Origin: Sphaerisporangium sp. TRM90804
GTDB lineage: Bacteria; Actinomycetota; Actinomycetes; Streptosporangiales; Streptosporangiaceae
DNA: 64,000 nucleotides
Direction of reading: 5' to 3'
Assembly: GCF_029846175.1 (NCBI RefSeq)
Contig: NZ_JARWAC010000002.1
Coordinates: 248,001 to 312,000 of the forward strand
In this document: positions 41,609-50,211 of the stretch, in pieces
Layout of the letters: each line of letters starts with the position of its first letter
How positions within the stretch are numbered: position 1 is the first letter of the stretch
Notes under the pieces: model-generated
What the model was told of the DNA's origin: nothing
The model's database searches: none
Seen by the model: only the letters and a program-made list of their open reading frames with translations
Translations under genes and position numbers: made by a program

Positions 41609-42982
41609 TCAGGCGAGGTTGTCGGACAGCAGGCCGATGAGGGGGTCGCGGCGCACGCAGTTCTCCAGCGAGAACGAGTCGGCCAGGGCGGTCACCTCGT
41701 CGTCGTCCAGCCCGCCGAACAGCTCGGCGTACTCCGGCAGCAGTGCCTGGGCGATGAGGATGTGCCGGATGAGGTCGTCCACCTGGTAGCGGGCGCCCCA
41801 CGGGTAGGGCTCCCAGCGCGGGAACTCCTCCTCGATGAGCCGGTGCAGCGGCGCGAGCACGTCGCCGGCCTCCTCCATCGTGGACCCCCAGCGGTCCGCG
41901 CCCAGCGCCTTCTTCCTGGCCACGAAGTCCCCGAAGCGGCGCAGGTAGGCCCCGTCGGGCGCGGCGTGCACCAGACCCTGCAACCCCACGTCCTTGTACG
42001 TCCACAGCGACCAGCCGGCGTCGTACCCGTCGAAGATCTCGAGCTGGTCGGACAGGATGCGGTAGCGCTGCTCGTCCACCTCGGGGTCACCGGTGTAGAC
42101 GGGCCCGAACTCCCCGACCCACAGCGGCGTGCCGGTCTCGCGCTGGAACGCCGTGCGCTTCTCGAACGCCCGCTCCAGGTGGCCGCGGTCGACCCACTCC
42201 CCGCGCGTGTACCCCGGGTACGGGCCGCCGTGGGCGAACCCGGCCAGCGCGTAGTCGTGGCACACGAACACCGTGTTCTCGTACACTTCGCGGAAGATCG
42301 AGAAGTCGGTGGAGTAGGTGTTGCCGTCCAGGAACAGCACGTGCCCGGGGTCCACGGCCCGCAGCGCCTTGACCAGGCGGTCGTAGAAGGGGCCGACCAC
42401 CCGCCCCTCGACGTCGCCGGGCTCGTTGATCGGGTTGTACCCGGCGACCCACGGGTTGTCCTTGTAGTGGTCGGCGATCGCCTCCCACAGGTGGACGGCG
42501 CGGTCCTGGAAGTGGCGGTGCCGCCAGAAGTTCGCCACGTGCGTGGGGTTGTCGGAGTGCCAGTGCTGGTTCTGGGAGCCGGGCAGCGCGTGCAGGTCGA
42601 TCACGCTGTAGATGCGCCGCTCGGCGAGCAGGCCGATCACGCGGTCGAGATGGCGGAAACCGTCCTGGTTGATCTCCATCGGCCGGTCGTCGGACTCCCA
42701 GTGCCGGTAGTTGACCGGGATGCGGACGCAGTTCATCCCCGTCTGGGCGAGCAGGTCGGCGTCCGCCGGGCCGAAGAACCGCGTCAGCAGCCGGTCGAAG
42801 AACAGCTGCTGCCGCTCCTCGCCCAGGACGCCGCGCACGGCGTCGCGCATCGCCGACTCGTTGGCGGGGTAGCCGGTGATGAAGTTCTCCATGTTCATCC
42901 AGCCCCCGAGGCCCACCCCTCGCAGCCGTACGGGGGCGCCGTCGGCCGCGACCAGGCGGGATCCGGACACACGCAGGGTCAT
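41609..42982 (-). CDS. Glycoside hydrolase family 5 (cellulase superfamily)
   Basis: 457 residues, clan GH-A. N-terminal LRGVGLGGWMNMENFITGYP is the GH5 entry motif; catalytic acid/base E lies in YNPINEPGD near residue 205, nucleophile E in PLWVGEFGP near 302; HALPGSQNQHWHSDNP carries substrate-binding His and Trp. No signal peptide, suggesting an intracellular exo-enzyme on imported oligosaccharides. The ATG at 42982 follows AAGGAG. It is 67 bp downstream of the ABC permease and reads in the same direction, probably the same operon. Confidence 0.9.
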   Translation of the reverse strand: MTLRVSGSRLVAADGAPVRLRGVGLGGWMNMENFITGYPANESAMRDAVRGVLGEERQQLFFDRLLTRFFGPADADLLAQTGMNCVRIPVNYRHWESDDRPMEINQDGFRHLDRVIGLLAERRIYSVIDLHALPGSQNQHWHSDNPTHVANFWRHRHFQDRAVHLWEAIADHYKDNPWVAGYNPINEPGDVEGRVVGPFYDRLVKALRAVDPGHVLFLDGNTYSTDFSIFREVYENTVFVCHDYALAGFAHGGPYPGYTRGEWVDRGHLERAFEKRTAFQRETGTPLWVGEFGPVYTGDPEVDEQRYRILSDQLEIFDGYDAGWSLWTYKDVGLQGLVHAAPDGAYLRRFGDFVARKKALGADRWGSTMEEAGDVLAPLHRLIEEEFPRWEPYPWGARYQVDDLIRHILIAQALLPEYAELFGGLDDDEVTALADSFSLENCVRRDPLIGLLSDNLA

Positions 42983-43049
42983 CAGTACTCCTTGATGAGA
43001 AGCCGTGGTACAAGCCGCCGAGCCGTTCGGCGGGTCGTGTGTGGGGCGT

Positions 43050-43928
43050 TCATCCCTTTGACGCCCCCGCGGTGAGGCCACCGATGAGCTGGCGCTCCGC
43101 CACGGCGTAGAAGGCCAGGGCGGGCACCATCGCCAGCACGACATAGGCGAGGATGCGCGCCGTGTCGGAGGAGTACTGGCCGTAGAACTGCTGGACGCCG
43201 AGCGGGAGCGTCCACCAGTTGGGGTCGTTGAAGACGACGAGCGGGAGGAAGAAGTTGTTCCAGCTCGCCACGATCGCGAGGACCGACACCGTGGCCAGGG
43301 CGGGCCGCGCCATCGGAAGCAGGATCCGCCAGAAGAAGCCGAAGGAGGTGCAGCCGTCGATGGTCGCGGCCTCCTCCACCTCGCGCGGGATGGTCCTGAA
43401 GAACGCGCGCAGCACGATGACGGTCATCGGCACGCCGAACGCGGCCTGTGGAAGGATCACCCCGAGGGGGTTGTCGAGCAGCCCGAACGTGCGCAGCAGG
43501 ACGAACAGCGGCAGGATCGCCACCGCGAACGGGAACATCAGCCCCATGGCGAACAGGGTGTAGATCAGCTCCCTGCCGCGGAACGCGAAGCGCGCGAAGA
43601 CGAACGCCGCCATCGCCGACAGGACGACGACGATCAAAGTCGTGGCGATCCCGATGAACACGCTGTTGAAGAGCTGGCGCCAGAACGAGCCCGACACCAG
43701 GACGCTGGTGTAGTTCTCCGGCACCCACGGCGCGGGCAGGCCGAACGGGTTCGTGGAGAGCTGGCCGTTGTCCTTGAATCCGCCGACCAGCGCGAAGAGC
43801 AGCGGCACGACGACCCACGTGCTCAGCAGCAGCACGACGCCGTGCAGGATGACCGACTTGAGCCGGGTGTGCCGCCGGGGGGACGGCGGCCGGGCGTGGC
43901 GGCGGCCGCCGTCGATCGTCGCGGTCAT
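43050..43928 (-). CDS. Carbohydrate ABC transporter permease (MalG type)
   Basis: 292 residues, six TMs, EAA loop REVEEAATIDGCTSFGFFWRILLPMARPAL. Start ATG overlaps the upstream permease stop (ATGA). Second permease of the glycan-locus importer. Confidence 0.92.
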   Translation of the reverse strand: MTATIDGGRRHARPPSPRRHTRLKSVILHGVVLLLSTWVVVPLLFALVGGFKDNGQLSTNPFGLPAPWVPENYTSVLVSGSFWRQLFNSVFIGIATTLIVVVLSAMAAFVFARFAFRGRELIYTLFAMGLMFPFAVAILPLFVLLRTFGLLDNPLGVILPQAAFGVPMTVIVLRAFFRTIPREVEEAATIDGCTSFGFFWRILLPMARPALATVSVLAIVASWNNFFLPLVVFNDPNWWTLPLGVQQFYGQYSSDTARILAYVVLAMVPALAFYAVAERQLIGGLTAGASKG

Positions 43929-44926
43929 CGCTGGTCTCGCATGGAGGTGATGGCTCCTTCTGTGTCGCGGCGCATGACGAAGCGCTGGTATCCGAGGGCG
44001 AAGACCAGGCTGATTAGGAACATCACGACGCTGATCGCGCTGGCGTAGCCGATCTGGGACCGCTTGAAGCCGAACTGGAACATGGTGACGGCCATGGTCT
44101 CCGAGGAGTGGATCGGGCCTCCGGCGGTCAGCACCCACACCAGGTCGAAGAGCTGGATGGTGCCGATGATGGCCAGGAAGACGCTGATGCGGATCGTCGG
44201 CCCGAGCAGCGGCAGCGTGACGTAGCGGAACTGGGCCCAGCTCCCGGCGCCGTCGATCGCCGCGGCCTCGCCCAGCTCCTTGGGGATCCCCTGGCGCCCG
44301 GCCAGGTAGAGGATCATGTGGAAGCCGAAGTACTTCCAGGTCATGACGAGGAAGACCGAGGTCATGACGGTGGAGGGCTCGGCGAGCCAGGAGGACTCCA
44401 GCGCGCTCAGGCCCAGCGAGCGCAGGATCTGGTTGGCCAGGCCCGACTCCGGCGAGAGGATGCTCGTGAACAGTACGGCCGTGATCACCTCGGACAGCAC
44501 GTACGGGGCGAAGAACAGCAGCCGGTAGAACGCCCGGCCCCGCATCTTCTGGTTGAGCAGCATGGCGATGGCCAGCGAGAGCGGGAGCTGGATCAGCAGC
44601 GAGAGGCCGATCAGCAGGGCGCCCCGGTTGAGGTCGCCGAGGAAGACCTCGTCGGAGAACAGCCGGGTGAAGTTGTCGAGGCCGACGAACTGGGTCGGCA
44701 GCCCGCCCAGGCCGTTCCACTTGAACACGCTGGTGTACATGGCGACGGCGATGGGCGCCAGCACCAGCAGCCCGAACAGCACGAGCGCCGGCAGCAGGAA
44801 CAGCGTGATGGTCACCAGCCCGGTCATCCGGCGGCGCCGGGCCGTCGGCGGGCCTGACGTCCGCGGCCGGCGCGGTGGGGCCGCCTTCGTCTCCGGTCGT
44901 TCGTACGTCAGCGCCGGACGTGTCAT
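43925..44926 (-). CDS. Carbohydrate ABC transporter permease (MalF type)
   Basis: 333 residues with a basic, Pro-rich cytoplasmic tail then six TMs (TITLFLLPALVLFGLLVLAPIAVAMYTS first). EAA loop KELGEAAAIDGAGSWAQFRYVTLPLLGPT. First permease of the importer; a strong intercistronic hairpin separates it from the binding protein. Confidence 0.92.
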   Translation of the reverse strand: MTRPALTYERPETKAAPPRRPRTSGPPTARRRRMTGLVTITLFLLPALVLFGLLVLAPIAVAMYTSVFKWNGLGGLPTQFVGLDNFTRLFSDEVFLGDLNRGALLIGLSLLIQLPLSLAIAMLLNQKMRGRAFYRLLFFAPYVLSEVITAVLFTSILSPESGLANQILRSLGLSALESSWLAEPSTVMTSVFLVMTWKYFGFHMILYLAGRQGIPKELGEAAAIDGAGSWAQFRYVTLPLLGPTIRISVFLAIIGTIQLFDLVWVLTAGGPIHSSETMAVTMFQFGFKRSQIGYASAISVVMFLISLVFALGYQRFVMRRDTEGAITSMRDQR

Positions 44927-44987
44927 CTCGCTCCGCTCCGCGTGCGGGCCGGGCGGCGCCCGGCGGTCGGTCCTGTCAAGGGGCGGC

Positions 44988-45025
44988 GCCGGGCCCCGGC
45001 CCGCGTGTCGCGGCCGGGGCCCGGC
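44988..45025 (-). terminator. Intercistronic GC hairpin between binding protein and permeases
   Basis: Perfect 14-bp stem GCCGGGCCCCGGCC / GGCCGGGGCCCGGC with a 10-base loop that can pair further. It lies just after the binding-protein stop, inside the importer operon. Such hairpins usually stabilise or attenuate so that binding protein exceeds permease. Confidence 0.55.
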
Positions 45026-45041
45026 ACCGCCCCGCCCCGCG

Positions 45042-46328
45042 CTACTCCGTCTTGGCCGTCTCGGTGACGGCCTGTGTCACCTGCTCGGGCGTCTTGGAGC
45101 CGGCGATGAGGGCCGCCACGCTGTCGTTGACCTCCTGGCCGACGGCCGGCGGGTAGGCCTGGTCGAGGTAGAGCTGGAACCCGCTGGCCGTGGCCAGCGC
45201 CTTGGCCACCACCGCCAGGTTCGGGTCCTTGACGGCCTCCTCCTCGCCCTTGAGCACCGGCAGCAGCGCCCCGCTCTCCACCGCCTGGCGGTGGACGTCG
45301 GCCCGGGAGATGAACTTCACGAAGTCGACGGCCGCGGGCGGGGCGTTCACCCCGATGGCGTAGCCTCCGCCGCCTCCGAAGACGTCGGTGGGCGAGCCCT
45401 TGCCGCCCTCGACCGCGGGGAAGCCGAAGAACCCGAGGTCGTCGCCGAGGCCCTTGCCGACGTCGTTCTGCGTGACCGGGGCCCACTGGCCCATCAGCTC
45501 CATCGCGGCCTTGCCGTTGGAGACGGCCGCGGCCTGCCCGTCCGGCGTGCCGTAGGCGGCGCCGAGGAAGCCCTTCTGGAACGGCTGGAGGTCGACCAGT
45601 TCCTTCAGCTTCGCTCCGGCGGCGACGAAGTCGGGCTTGTTGAAGTCGTCGTCGACGGTCGCCTGCTTGAGCGCGTCGAGGCCGGCGATGCGCATGGCCA
45701 GGTAGGCCCAGTAGTAGTGGCCGGGCCACTTCTCCTTGCCGGCCAGCGCGATCGGCGTGGTGCCCGAGGCCTTGAGCTTCTTGACGGCTTCCAGGAACGC
45801 CGTCCAGGTGGTGGGCGGCTCGGTGATGCCTGCCTTCTCGAACAGCGCCTTGTTGTACCAGAATCCGACCATGCCGATGTCGCTGGGAACCGCGTAGGTC
45901 TTGCCGTCGAACTGGTAGGCCTGCATGGCCGCGGGGGTGAAGTCGGCGATCCAGGTCGCCGCCTCCGAGGAGATGTCCCTGACGAGACCGGCGTCGATCT
46001 GCTGCTTCAGAACGCCGCCGCCCCAGGTGGAGTAGATGTCCGGGGTCTTGCCGGACTGGGTGACGGTGGAGATCTTGGCCTTGAAAGCCTCGTTCTCGAT
46101 GGGTACGTTCTTGATGGTGACGTTCGGGTTGGCGGTCTGGTACTCCTTGACCTTCTGCGCCCAGAACGACTTCAGCGGCTCGGTGGTGGAGATGTTCCAC
46201 CACTCGACGGTGACCTTCCCGGCCGAGGCGGACCCGCCCTGCGCGCCGCCGGTGTCCCCCTGTCCGCAGGCCCCAAGCAGTAGCGCGCCCGCCGCCAATA
46301 ACACCGCACCTCGCCGGCTCAACGACAT
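45042..46328 (-). CDS. Extracellular sugar-binding lipoprotein (CUT1 importer)
   Basis: 428 residues; signal peptide with lipobox LGAC and lipidation C21. Type I binding-protein features: VTVEWWNISTTEPLKSFWAQKVKEYQ, TPDIYSTWGGGVLKQQIDAGLV, WYNKALFEKAGITEPPTTWTAFLEAVKKLKASG, FDGKTYAVPSDIGMVGF. Ligand is likely a xylo-, arabino- or other plant oligosaccharide given the enzymes around it. The ATG at 46328 is chosen because the signal peptide starts there. Repressor-type operator GAAACTTTC lies about 70 bp upstream. Confidence 0.93.
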   Translation of the reverse strand: MSLSRRGAVLLAAGALLLGACGQGDTGGAQGGSASAGKVTVEWWNISTTEPLKSFWAQKVKEYQTANPNVTIKNVPIENEAFKAKISTVTQSGKTPDIYSTWGGGVLKQQIDAGLVRDISSEAATWIADFTPAAMQAYQFDGKTYAVPSDIGMVGFWYNKALFEKAGITEPPTTWTAFLEAVKKLKASGTTPIALAGKEKWPGHYYWAYLAMRIAGLDALKQATVDDDFNKPDFVAAGAKLKELVDLQPFQKGFLGAAYGTPDGQAAAVSNGKAAMELMGQWAPVTQNDVGKGLGDDLGFFGFPAVEGGKGSPTDVFGGGGGYAIGVNAPPAAVDFVKFISRADVHRQAVESGALLPVLKGEEEAVKDPNLAVVAKALATASGFQLYLDQAYPPAVGQEVNDSVAALIAGSKTPEQVTQAVTETAKTE

Positions 46329-46394
46329 TACAGTGGTTCCCTTCCTCAATAACGGACGCGTTCCACGATCGGAGGAAGCGCTCCGAGGATCTCT

Positions 46395-46403
46395 GAAACT
46401 TTC
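46395..46403. promoter_or_regulatory. GAAA-N-TTTC operator upstream of the importer operon
   Basis: GAAACTTTC, perfect 4-bp arms around one base, about 30 bp past the candidate -10 (minus strand). Same core as the sites before lacI (46550) and GH30 (47698). Confidence 0.55.
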
Positions 46404-46433
46404 TTTGACACCCCCGAATGTTTCGTGATCCGG

Positions 46434-46463
46434 AGAGTACGTAAACCCCGTGTAACACGTCAA
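46434..46463 (-). promoter_or_regulatory. Candidate promoter of the importer operon
   Basis: Minus-strand TTGACG (46463-46458) and TACTCT (46439-46434) are 18 bp apart. Initiation near 46427 would place the operator in the transcript leader, a roadblock arrangement. Confidence 0.45.
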
Positions 46464-46549
46464 TAGCCAGCGAGCGAGTGCTGCGTTCGACACGAATCCG
46501 ATACCCGGGCACCGGGAGCTCCGGGATTCGGCACCCCGCGCGGCCGAGT

Positions 46550-46564
46550 TCCGAAAGTTTCGGA
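46550..46564. promoter_or_regulatory. Perfect 15-bp palindromic operator before the lacI gene
   Basis: TCCGAAA-G-TTTCGGA, fully symmetric, 13 bp upstream of the regulator ATG. Implies autoregulation by the LacI-family protein. Confidence 0.7.
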
Positions 46565-46577
46565 TACACTCCCTCGC

Positions 46578-47591
46578 ATGTCAGCGAAGAGGCGGGTCAC
46601 CATCGCTCTGATCGCCGAGGAGGCCGGGGTTTCCGTCCCCACCGTCTCCAAGGTCGTCAATGGTCGCCCCGAGGTAGCGCCCGAAACCCGCCGCCGGGTC
46701 GAGCGCCTGCTCCATCAGCACGGTTACCAGCGGCGCACCGGGCAGAGCGACGGCCCCGTGGGCCTGATCGACCTGGTCTTCGCCGAGATCGAGAGCCCCT
46801 GGGCGATGGAGATCATCCGGGGCGCCGAGACCGCGGCGCGCGAGGCCGACGCCGGCGTCGTCGTCTCGGTGCTGCACACCCACGCCGGGCCCGGCCGCGA
46901 CTGGCTCGACCGCATCGCCGCCCGGCGCACCGACGGCGTCGTGCTCGTGGCCTCCCGCCTGACCCGCCGCCAGCACGGCCAGCTCCTGGCGCGCGCCATC
47001 CCGTTCGTCATCGTCGACCCCGAGGGCGAGCCCGCGCCCGACGTCGCCTCGGTCGGGGCGACCAACTGGCACGGCGGCCTGGCCGCCACCCGCCACCTGC
47101 TGGAGCTCGGGCACCGGCGCATCGGCATGATCGGCGGCCCCGCCGAGATGCTGTGCAGCCGGGCGCGCATCGACGGCTACCGCGCCGCGCTGGAGACCGC
47201 CGGCCTGCCCGTGGACATCGGCCTGATCCGCTACGGCGACTTCCTGGTCGACTCCGGCCACCTGCACGGCAAGGAGTTCCTCGAACTGGACGACCCGCCG
47301 ACCGCCATCTTCGCGGGCAGCGACATGCAGGCGTTCGGCGTCTTCGAGGCCGCCCGCCGTGCCGGGCTGCGCGTTCCCGACGACCTGAGCGTCGTCGGGT
47401 TCGACGACCTGCCGCTGGCGCGCTCGGCCTGGCCGCCGCTCACCACCGTGCGCCAGCCGCTGGAGGAGATGGCCGCGCTGGCCACCCGCATGGCGCTGGA
47501 GATCTCCCGGGGGGAGATCCCCGAGACCCGGCGGGTCGAGCTGGCCACCGACCTGCTGATCCGCGACAGCACGGCGCCGCCGCGAGCCTGA
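46578..47591 (+). CDS. LacI/GalR-family transcriptional regulator
   Basis: 337 residues. The HTH and hinge read TIALIAEEAGVSVPTVSKVVNGRPEVAPETRRRVERLLHQHGY; the periplasmic-binding-like effector domain follows (VGLIDLVFAEIESPWAMEIIRGAE, DGVVLVASRL, HRRIGMIGGP, VVGFDDLPLARSAWPPLTTVRQP). The effector is probably a sugar released by the locus enzymes. The gene is flanked by identical-core palindromes, at its own promoter, before the divergent importer and before GH30 downstream, which makes it the likely local repressor. Confidence 0.95.
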   Translation: MSAKRRVTIALIAEEAGVSVPTVSKVVNGRPEVAPETRRRVERLLHQHGYQRRTGQSDGPVGLIDLVFAEIESPWAMEIIRGAETAAREADAGVVVSVLHTHAGPGRDWLDRIAARRTDGVVLVASRLTRRQHGQLLARAIPFVIVDPEGEPAPDVASVGATNWHGGLAATRHLLELGHRRIGMIGGPAEMLCSRARIDGYRAALETAGLPVDIGLIRYGDFLVDSGHLHGKEFLELDDPPTAIFAGSDMQAFGVFEAARRAGLRVPDDLSVVGFDDLPLARSAWPPLTTVRQPLEEMAALATRMALEISRGEIPETRRVELATDLLIRDSTAPPRA

Positions 47592-47642
47592 CGGGGCTGC
47601 CACCGAAAGATTTCGACACCGTTCCACCGCGTGGACCGGGTC

Positions 47643-47671
47643 TTGACGCATGCCCGTCGGACGTTTAGGTT
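47643..47671 (+). promoter_or_regulatory. Promoter of the GH30 operon
   Basis: TTGACG and TAGGTT are separated by exactly 17 bp. Transcription would begin near 47678, about 20 bp before the palindromic operator. A related GAAAGATTTC with a 2-bp centre lies at 47605-47614 upstream. Confidence 0.6.
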
Positions 47672-47697
47672 TCGGGGCGCGAAAACTCTCGTAAATC

Positions 47698-47714
47698 TTC
47701 TGAAAGTTTCGGAA
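47698..47714. promoter_or_regulatory. LacI-type operator overlapping the GH30 leader
   Basis: TTCTGAAA-G-TTTCGGAA, arms matching at 7 of 8 positions, 8 bp before the GTG start and overlapping the SD GGAAGGGG, so repressor binding would block elongation. Confidence 0.65.
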
Positions 47715-47722
47715 GGGGTTCC

Positions 47723-49174
47723 GTGCCCAGACGAGTTCACGCCGCCTTGGCCGCCGGGCTGGCACTGGCCGCGCTCACCGGTTCGCACGCCAGCGCCGCC
47801 TCAGGCGCCGGGAACTCCTCACCACCACCGGAAAGCGCTTCCCCCTCCATTGTCCTGGACGCGCGTACGCGGCACCAGTCCATCGACGGGTTCGGCTTCT
47901 CCCAGGCCTTCCAGCGGGCCGACGTCATGCACGGCGCCCGCGGCCTGTCCGAGCAGCACCAGCGCGAGGTGCTCGACCTGCTGCTCAGCCGCGACAAGGG
48001 CGCCGGGCTGAGCATCCTGCGCCTCGGCATCGGCTCCTCGGCGGAAGACCCCTACGACCTCATGCGCAGCATCGCGCCCACCGACCCCGGCGGCCCGGAC
48101 GCCGAACCGGTGTACGAGTGGGACGGCGACGACGGCGGCCAGGTGTGGCTCGCCAAGGAGGCCAAGGCCTACGGGGTGCGCCGCTTCTACGCCGACGCGT
48201 GGAGCGCCCCGGGCTACATGAAGGACAACGGCAGCGACTCCAACGGCGGCACCCTGTGCGGCCTGAGCGGCACCAGCTGCGCCGGCGGCGACTGGCGGCG
48301 CGCCTACGCCGAGTACCTGGTGCAGTACACCCGGTTCTACGCCCGCGAAGGCATCAAGATCACCGACCTGGGCTTCACCAACGAGCCCGACCTCACGGTG
48401 CCCTACGCCTCGATGCGCTTCACGCCCGAGCAGGCCGCCGAGTTCGTCAAGGTCCTCGGGCCGGTCGCCGCGCGGGCCGGGCTGAAGGTCGCCTGCTGCG
48501 ACGCCGCCGGGTGGGACGTGCAGGAGAGGTACACCAAGGCCATCGAGGCCGACCCGCAGGCGGCCCGATGGGTCGCCACCCACACCGGCCACCCGTACGT
48601 GGACCCGATCGACCACCCGCTGCCGACCCGGCGCCCCACCTGGATGTCGGAGTGGTCGCCCAACGGCACCACCTGGAACGAGAACTGGGACGACGGCAGC
48701 GGCTACGACGGGTTCGCCGTGGCGTCCAACATCCACGAGGCCCTGGCGACCGCGAACGTCAGCGGCTACGTCTACTGGTTCGGCGCCTCCCTCGGCGCCA
48801 CGCGCGGGCTCATCCAGCTCGACGGCGACGCCTACCGGGTGTCCAAGCGCCTGTGGGCGCTGGCCGCCTACAGCCGCTTCATCCGGCCGGGCGCCGTTCG
48901 CATCGGCGCGCGCACCACCGCCGAGGGGCTGAAGGTCTCCGCCTTCCGCAACGCCGACGGCAGCAGGGTCGTCGAGATCCTCAACACCGGCACGGCGGCC
49001 GTCTCCGCGAACCTCGTCACCGGCGGCGGGCGCGCCACCGCCTACCGCACCGACGCCGAGAACTCGCTGACCCCGGTGAACGCCCTGCGCGGCCACGGGG
49101 CCCACGCGCGGGCCGAGCTGGCGCCGCGCTCGCTCACCACGATCGTCCTCGACGGCAGGGGACACGCCGGATGA
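47723..49174 (+). CDS. Secreted glycoside hydrolase family 30
   Basis: 483 residues with a signal peptide to about residue 27 (AALAAGLALAALTGSHASAA). Clan GH-A catalytic domain: QSIDGFGFSQAFQRADVMHG, LSILRLGIGSS, SAPGYMKDNGS, acid/base E in DLGFTNEPDL near 223, nucleophile E in TWMSEWSP near 312; the closing beta-sandwich (about 390-483) is standard for GH30. Fits bacterial endo-acting GH30 xylanase or beta-1,6-galactanase; I cannot choose. It is the only exported enzyme here, so it would release oligomers for the importer. The stop overlaps the next ATG. Confidence 0.92.
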   Translation: MPRRVHAALAAGLALAALTGSHASAASGAGNSSPPPESASPSIVLDARTRHQSIDGFGFSQAFQRADVMHGARGLSEQHQREVLDLLLSRDKGAGLSILRLGIGSSAEDPYDLMRSIAPTDPGGPDAEPVYEWDGDDGGQVWLAKEAKAYGVRRFYADAWSAPGYMKDNGSDSNGGTLCGLSGTSCAGGDWRRAYAEYLVQYTRFYAREGIKITDLGFTNEPDLTVPYASMRFTPEQAAEFVKVLGPVAARAGLKVACCDAAGWDVQERYTKAIEADPQAARWVATHTGHPYVDPIDHPLPTRRPTWMSEWSPNGTTWNENWDDGSGYDGFAVASNIHEALATANVSGYVYWFGASLGATRGLIQLDGDAYRVSKRLWALAAYSRFIRPGAVRIGARTTAEGLKVSAFRNADGSRVVEILNTGTAAVSANLVTGGGRATAYRTDAENSLTPVNALRGHGAHARAELAPRSLTTIVLDGRGHAG

Positions 49175-50211
49175 TCCGCGTCGCGATCGTCGGAGCCGGC
49201 GGCATCGCCGGGATCTGCCACATGCCCGCCCTGGCCGCGCAGCGGCACCGCGCCGAGGTGGTCGCCGTCGTGGACGTCGACGGCGACCGCGCCAAGGCCT
49301 TCTGCGGCGAGCACGGCGTCCCTGGGGCGTACACCGACCTCGGGGAGATGCTGGCCCGCGAGCGCCCCGACCTGGTGCACGTCTGCACGCCGCCCCACCT
49401 GCACGCCCGCCAGGCCGTCGAGTGCCTGCGCGCCGGGGCGTGGGTGTGGGTCGAGAAGCCGATGTGCCTGTCGCTCGCGGAACACGATCTGATCACGGCG
49501 GCGGAGAGCGGCGCCTTCGCCGCCGTGGTCTTCCAGCACCGCTTCGGCTCGGGGGCGCGCCACCTGCGCGAGCTGGCCGCCTCCGGCGTCCTCGGCCGCC
49601 CGATGGTCGGCCTGTGCGTGACCGCGTGGTACCGCGACCACGCCTACTACGCGGCGCCGTGGCGGGGCCGCTGGGACACCGAGGGCGGCGGCCCGACGAT
49701 GGGCCACGGCATCCACCAGATGGACCTGATGCTGTCGGTGCTCGGCGACTGGGAGGAGATCAGGGCCATGGCCCGCCGCCTCGACCGGCCCGTGGAGACC
49801 GAGGACGTGTCCATGGCGACGGTCAGGTTCGCCGGCGGCGCCATGGCGTCGGTGGTGAACAGCGTGCTGTCGCGCCGCGAGGAGAGCTACCTGCGCTTCG
49901 ACTTCGAGGAGGCGACCGTGGAGCTGCGCCACCTGTACGGCTACAGCAACCACCACTGGACATCCACTCCCCCGGAACCGTGGAACCCGCCGGACGACGT
50001 GCCCAGCTCGCACTCGGCCCAGCTCGCCGGCCTGCTGGACGCCTACGAGGCCGGGCGCCGCCCCCCGCTCAGCGGGGCCGAGAGCCGGCGCACGCTGGAG
50101 TTCGTGACCGGGCTCTACGCCTCGGCCTTCACCGGCAGACCCGTGCGGCGCGCGGAGCTGACCATCGACAACCCCTTCTACCACCGGCTCGACGGCGGAG
50201 GCAGCCTGTGA
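49171..50211 (+). CDS. Gfo/Idh/MocA-family dehydrogenase
   Basis: 346 residues: VAIVGAGGIAGICHMPALAA Rossmann motif, EKPMCLS signature near residue 98, and a GGGPTMGHGIHQMDLMLSVLG catalytic-loop region. The ATG overlaps the GH30 stop. Coupled to DUF6807 and cupin genes; together they likely modify a released sugar or uronic acid derivative. Confidence 0.9.
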   Translation: MIRVAIVGAGGIAGICHMPALAAQRHRAEVVAVVDVDGDRAKAFCGEHGVPGAYTDLGEMLARERPDLVHVCTPPHLHARQAVECLRAGAWVWVEKPMCLSLAEHDLITAAESGAFAAVVFQHRFGSGARHLRELAASGVLGRPMVGLCVTAWYRDHAYYAAPWRGRWDTEGGGPTMGHGIHQMDLMLSVLGDWEEIRAMARRLDRPVETEDVSMATVRFAGGAMASVVNSVLSRREESYLRFDFEEATVELRHLYGYSNHHWTSTPPEPWNPPDDVPSSHSAQLAGLLDAYEAGRRPPLSGAESRRTLEFVTGLYASAFTGRPVRRAELTIDNPFYHRLDGGGSL

